Assembly (NCBI GenBank): GCA_004322215.1
Contig: SCSM01000011.1
Span: 310,001 to 374,000 of the forward strand
Reading direction: 5' to 3'
DNA length: 64,000 bases
Source of the DNA: Bacteroidota bacterium
Lineage (GTDB): Bacteria; Bacteroidota; Ignavibacteria; Kapaibacteriales; UBA2268
Positions 60,283-64,000 of this stretch are shown one piece after another. Below the pieces are notes generated by a model, which was not told where the DNA came from, did not search any database, and worked only from the letters and a program-made list of their open reading frames with translations. Position 1 is the first letter of the stretch. Every line of letters begins with the position of its first letter. Position numbers and translations under genes: made by a program.

Positions 60283-61470
60283 ATGGAAGCAAAAACTGTT
60301 TTATCATTAGAACAAGCACTGGCATTGCCATACACAACACAGAGGTTTGTTCATCTCGGATGGCGGGTAATTCGGCTCGAATCAACAGCGGGCGGTGGTG
60401 ACCCTAACAGGTATATTGGCTCTGACACTGGCATCAAAGACCTTCACTCATATTTTATTGCTCCGAATATCGGGAAAGAAGCGATTACTATCAACCTCAA
60501 ATTGAAAGAAGGGCAGGAACTTCTTAAAAAAGTAATTAAAGAATTGAAAGTTGATATTTTTCTATGCAATACACTTCCAATCCGTTATAAACAGCTTGGA
60601 ATTGACTTTGAAAATTTGAAGGAAGCAAATCCGAATCTAATATGGTGCGGCATTTCGGCATTAGGACCTGATAATCCGGATGTTGCAGGTTATGACCCTG
60701 CTTTGCAGGCGATGCTCGGCTGTATGCATCTTACAGGTGAACCTGACAGAGACCCCATGCTATGTGGAATTCCATTGATTGACCTGAAAGCAGGTGATGA
60801 AGCATTTACCCAAGTTTTATTAGCATTATTAGAACAAAAGGAAAAATCAGGGGGAAGGGAAATCTTTATTTCAATGGCTCAATGTTTTACATCATGGCTA
60901 ATCACAGCATTGCCTGAACTTGTGTTCAATCCTGAAGAGACATTCAGGTTTACACGAAGCGGAAATGAACATAGGAGCTTTATCCCATGCAATTGTTATC
61001 AAACAAAGGATGGTTATGTTTATCTTGCAATTGGGAATGACATTCAATGGGAAAAACTGACAAAAATTAAAGGATTCGAACATATTACAAAACTCGAAAG
61101 GATAACAAATGCAGGGCGAATGGTAGATAAAAATAATATTTATGATGACATCCGTAAAGGGACGAAATTGTACACCACTATTGAATTTATTAAAATCTGT
61201 ATTGAGAACGGGCTTGCTGTCGCTCCAGTAAATACTATACCTGATGTTGCTAACCTTGAATTTGTCAGGAAAAATATGCTCAAAACAAATCTACCTTCGG
61301 GAGAAACTGTAGAATTATTTCCTGCATCAATGAATACCGATTTCCTAAATCAAAGAGAAATGAATCTCGATATTGCACCAAGACTTGGTGAACATAATGA
61401 AAGAATCTTCAAGGAAATAGGATTGAGTAGTGAAGATATAGAGAAATTGAAGAAAGAAAATATTATATAA
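60283..61470 (+). CDS. CaiB/BaiF (class III) CoA-transferase family protein
   Basis: LPYTTQRFVHLGWRVIRLESTAGGGDPNR, YDPALQAMLGCMHLTGEPDRDPMLCGIPLIDLKAGDEAFTQVL. Confidence 0.92.
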   Translation: MEAKTVLSLEQALALPYTTQRFVHLGWRVIRLESTAGGGDPNRYIGSDTGIKDLHSYFIAPNIGKEAITINLKLKEGQELLKKVIKELKVDIFLCNTLPIRYKQLGIDFENLKEANPNLIWCGISALGPDNPDVAGYDPALQAMLGCMHLTGEPDRDPMLCGIPLIDLKAGDEAFTQVLLALLEQKEKSGGREIFISMAQCFTSWLITALPELVFNPEETFRFTRSGNEHRSFIPCNCYQTKDGYVYLAIGNDIQWEKLTKIKGFEHITKLERITNAGRMVDKNNIYDDIRKGTKLYTTIEFIKICIENGLAVAPVNTIPDVANLEFVRKNMLKTNLPSGETVELFPASMNTDFLNQREMNLDIAPRLGEHNERIFKEIGLSSEDIEKLKKENII

Positions 61471-61525
61471 ATTTTGAATGATGAATTGATTAGATTTTAG
61501 ATCACAGATAGGAATAAATATTGTG

Positions 61526-61692
61526 GAATCACGTAGTGATTCAATGTTTGTAATTGCAAGAATAACGACTAACATGAATCTCGTAGAGATTTAACGTTAA
61601 TTGGCTGATTTATCGTATATACTTTCAATTCTTACGGAATTGTAAGAGGTTTCAGTTTGATAGTAGTTACAAACATATAATTTCTACGAATT
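61526..61692. repeat. Array of four CGTAG/TACG-centred palindromes at ~50-bp spacing
   Basis: GAATCACGTAGTGATTC (61526), AATCTCGTAGAGATT (61577), AATTCTTACGGAATT (61627), AATTTCTACGAATT (61679); centres about 61534, 61584, 61634, 61685. Confidence 0.8.
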
Positions 61693-61744
61693 TAATTTTT
61701 CACTAATTGAAAATTGTAAAATTGAAAATTTCTTAATATGATAT

Positions 61745-64000
61745 ATGAGTAAATTCAGGGAAGTAGTTGAGTCACAGCCGGGAACCAAATTCATACTTCA
61801 AGGAAATGCCGCTTTTGCACTCGGAGTGCTTCATGCAGGTTATCATGCTGCTGACGGTTATCCCGGTACACCAAGCACTGAAGTAATTGACAAGTCCTTA
61901 GCTTATGTTCAGGATAAAATCAAAGTCGGGTGGTCAGTAAGCGAGGCGGTAGCGGTTGCGGTCGGATTGGGGCATGCTATTGCAGGTTACGACGTTGTAG
62001 TAACTATGAAAATTCCGGGAGTATTCCAGGCAGCCGATGCCATTTCCTCCGCAGCATTTTTCTCCGGTGATGCAGGAGCATTGGTGATTTTTGTAGCATC
62101 AGATTATGTGCCTTCAAGCACACAGCACGTAATTGACCCGAGATATTTCTTCTCTTCGATATGCGTTCCTGTATTAGAGCCGCGTGACCATCAGGAAATG
62201 TATGAAATCGCTGCAACTGCTGCTGATATTAGTAAAAATTTCAGGACACCTGTCGTTGTTCTTGCTTCGGGAATGTTAACTCACTCAGAAGGATTAGTTA
62301 CATTGAAGGAACCCAGGATAATAGAACCAAAGGGATTACCTAAGAACATGACCGACTGGATGTGCCTGCCTTTTATAGCCAGAAACAATTATGACAAGGT
62401 AATTCAGACGAGGTTACCCGCAATTGCCGCATGGGCTGAGGATTCAAATCTTGTTAACATAACAAAAGGCACTACTGATTGGGGAATAATTACATGCGGT
62501 ATAAATGATATTGTCGTCAGGGAAGCTCTTCAGTTGGTGAATCTAAAGGTACCGATTCTATCATTAGGCAAAACGAATCCATTGCCGATTAAAATAATTA
62601 AAAAATTCAGGGATAGTGTCAAAGGAAAAGTATTTGTCATTGAGGATGGGTACAGGTTTTTGTGGGAGAAAATTACATTTAATGGTATTGATGTAATTGG
62701 AAAAGAGGAGACAAGCACAATCACAGAATGGACCCCCGATAGAATTTTGGACTTTCTGTCTTCTCATTTGAAAGATTTTGAATTTAAGCCCAAGAGAACA
62801 AAAATTGACATCAAGCCGGTCGCAAGACCTCCTTCAATCTGTCCGGGATGTCCCTACAGAGCTTTGGCTGTGACAATTAATAAATTAAAGCGTAAGAAAT
62901 TATTATTTGCTTCGTTTGGTGATATTGGATGTTCGACATTGCTCTATTTCTTCAATGCTCTCGATACAGTACTTTGCATGGGTGCTTCCGATTCTATGAG
63001 GCAAGGTTTCGTAATGTCTCGTCCCGATATGGCTGATAAGGTTATAAGTATTATTGGTGATTCAACCGAGTGCCATAGCGGCTTGGATTCGACAAGAAAC
63101 GCAATTTTCAGAAATGTCCCCGGTGTAAAAATAATTTTAGATAACAGAATCACCGCAATGACAGGAGGGCAGCCGGCACCTAGTACACCTATGAATCTGG
63201 CAGGTGTAAGACATAATTTTAATTTGAGAAAAGCAGTTGAGGCTGAAGGATGCAGAACAGTAGTTTTAGATGGATTTAATCTTAAGCAAGTCGAAGATGA
63301 ATTGAGAAATTCGCTTGCACTTGCAAAAGATGGAATATTTACTGCATTAATTATAGAAGGCGATTGCATAAATGAAGTTCCAAAAGAGCGAACTATTCCA
63401 AATCTCGATATTGATTATAATATATGCGTGAATTGCGGTATATGCAATATATGTACGGGAATCGAACTCGATGAAAATAAAAAGCCATCATTTACCGTGT
63501 TCTGCACCGATTGCGGTTCGTATGAACAGGTGTGCAAGCAAATATGCCCGATTGACGGAGCTATTGTACCGAAACAGGATAAAAAAAGAGTTACTAAAAC
63601 ATCGATACCAACAATTCCTGAGCATAAATATGAGAAGGTTTCAATCACCAAAGAATCATTACCCGATTCAATTAGAGTGGCTATAAGAGGAATCGGTGGT
63701 CAGGGAAATTTATTTTTCGGAAAAGTACTTTCTGAATTAGCATTAAGAACACCTTTTTCCGATATGCATATAGTTAAAGGAGACACTCACGGGATGGCAC
63801 AACTTGGCGGACCTGTAATTTCGGTATTCTGTTGTGGAGATGTTTTTTCTCCCGTACTGGCACCAAATTCTGTGGATATTTTGGTTGCTATGGAAATCAA
63901 TGAGGTATTGAGACCAGGATTTATTGATTTACTGAAACCGGACGGGACATTGATTTTTAATGATTTCTCTGCTCTTCCTGTCAATACAAAAAAAGGTGAT
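61745..64000 (+). CDS. Fused indolepyruvate:ferredoxin oxidoreductase (IorA-IorB-like), 3' truncated by window edge
   Basis: FILQGNAAFALGVLHAGYHAADGYPGTPSTEVID, CPGCPYRAL, IIGDSTECHSGLDSTRNAI, ferredoxin-like Cys segment, then gamma-domain VAIRGIGGQGNLFFGKVLSELAL; open to the window end so missing from ORF track. Confidence 0.92.
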   Translation, partial: MSKFREVVESQPGTKFILQGNAAFALGVLHAGYHAADGYPGTPSTEVIDKSLAYVQDKIKVGWSVSEAVAVAVGLGHAIAGYDVVVTMKIPGVFQAADAISSAAFFSGDAGALVIFVASDYVPSSTQHVIDPRYFFSSICVPVLEPRDHQEMYEIAATAADISKNFRTPVVVLASGMLTHSEGLVTLKEPRIIEPKGLPKNMTDWMCLPFIARNNYDKVIQTRLPAIAAWAEDSNLVNITKGTTDWGIITCGINDIVVREALQLVNLKVPILSLGKTNPLPIKIIKKFRDSVKGKVFVIEDGYRFLWEKITFNGIDVIGKEETSTITEWTPDRILDFLSSHLKDFEFKPKRTKIDIKPVARPPSICPGCPYRALAVTINKLKRKKLLFASFGDIGCSTLLYFFNALDTVLCMGASDSMRQGFVMSRPDMADKVISIIGDSTECHSGLDSTRNAIFRNVPGVKIILDNRITAMTGGQPAPSTPMNLAGVRHNFNLRKAVEAEGCRTVVLDGFNLKQVEDELRNSLALAKDGIFTALIIEGDCINEVPKERTIPNLDIDYNICVNCGICNICTGIELDENKKPSFTVFCTDCGSYEQVCKQICPIDGAIVPKQDKKRVTKTSIPTIPEHKYEKVSITKESLPDSIRVAIRGIGGQGNLFFGKVLSELALRTPFSDMHIVKGDTHGMAQLGGPVISVFCCGDVFSPVLAPNSVDILVAMEINEVLRPGFIDLLKPDGTLIFNDFSALPVNTKKGD

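Noticed and set aside
61526-61692. Possible CRISPR array
   Set aside because: Units are degenerate palindromes rather than near-identical direct repeats, only four units, no cas genes nearby
62944-63369. 141-aa minus-strand ORF
   Set aside because: Antisense to the well-supported indolepyruvate oxidoreductase reading frame
1-64000. tRNA or rRNA genes
   Set aside because: None recognised by eye; a tRNAscan/Infernal run would be needed to exclude them

Overview
64 kb of a Bacteroidota/Chlorobi-group genome; type IX secretion (T9SS) signals together with an FlbD-like flagellar protein suggest an Ignavibacteria/Kapabacteria-like organism (inference). Positions 1-42 kb are mostly housekeeping and envelope genes: accC end, gcvH, pdxH, porX, tsaE, ruvB, pbpC with an alpha-2-macroglobulin, and two T9SS-exported proteins. 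This part also holds a membrane STAND-like NTPase, a ClpB that ends after its first AAA domain, and a locus with two PEP-synthase-like paralogues, a TauE/SafE transporter and a two-component system. Positions 42.7-64 kb look like an anaerobic acyl-CoA catabolic cluster: OYE-type reductase, ATC-hydrolase-like protein, ferredoxin, truncated 2-hydroxyacyl-CoA dehydratase subunit, HyuA/HyuB, acyl-CoA dehydrogenase, split methylmalonyl-CoA-type mutase, CaiB CoA-transferase and fused indolepyruvate:ferredoxin oxidoreductase. That cluster is interrupted between almost every pair of catabolic genes by small selfish or defence-like cassettes. The best candidates for something new are: (a) a 2.45-kb module bounded by an 87-bp direct repeat of the hyuA 3' end, encoding a TIR/deoxyribosyltransferase-like membrane protein, a TPR membrane protein and a YgiT/MqsA zinc finger; (b) a four-helix-bundle (S23/Avd-like) ORF between inverted arrays of a 7-bp repeat (TTTTAAG), with remnants of the same repeat at other gene ends; (c) the PEP-synthase-like/TauE/two-component locus. 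All family calls were made by reading the sequence; no database search was run.
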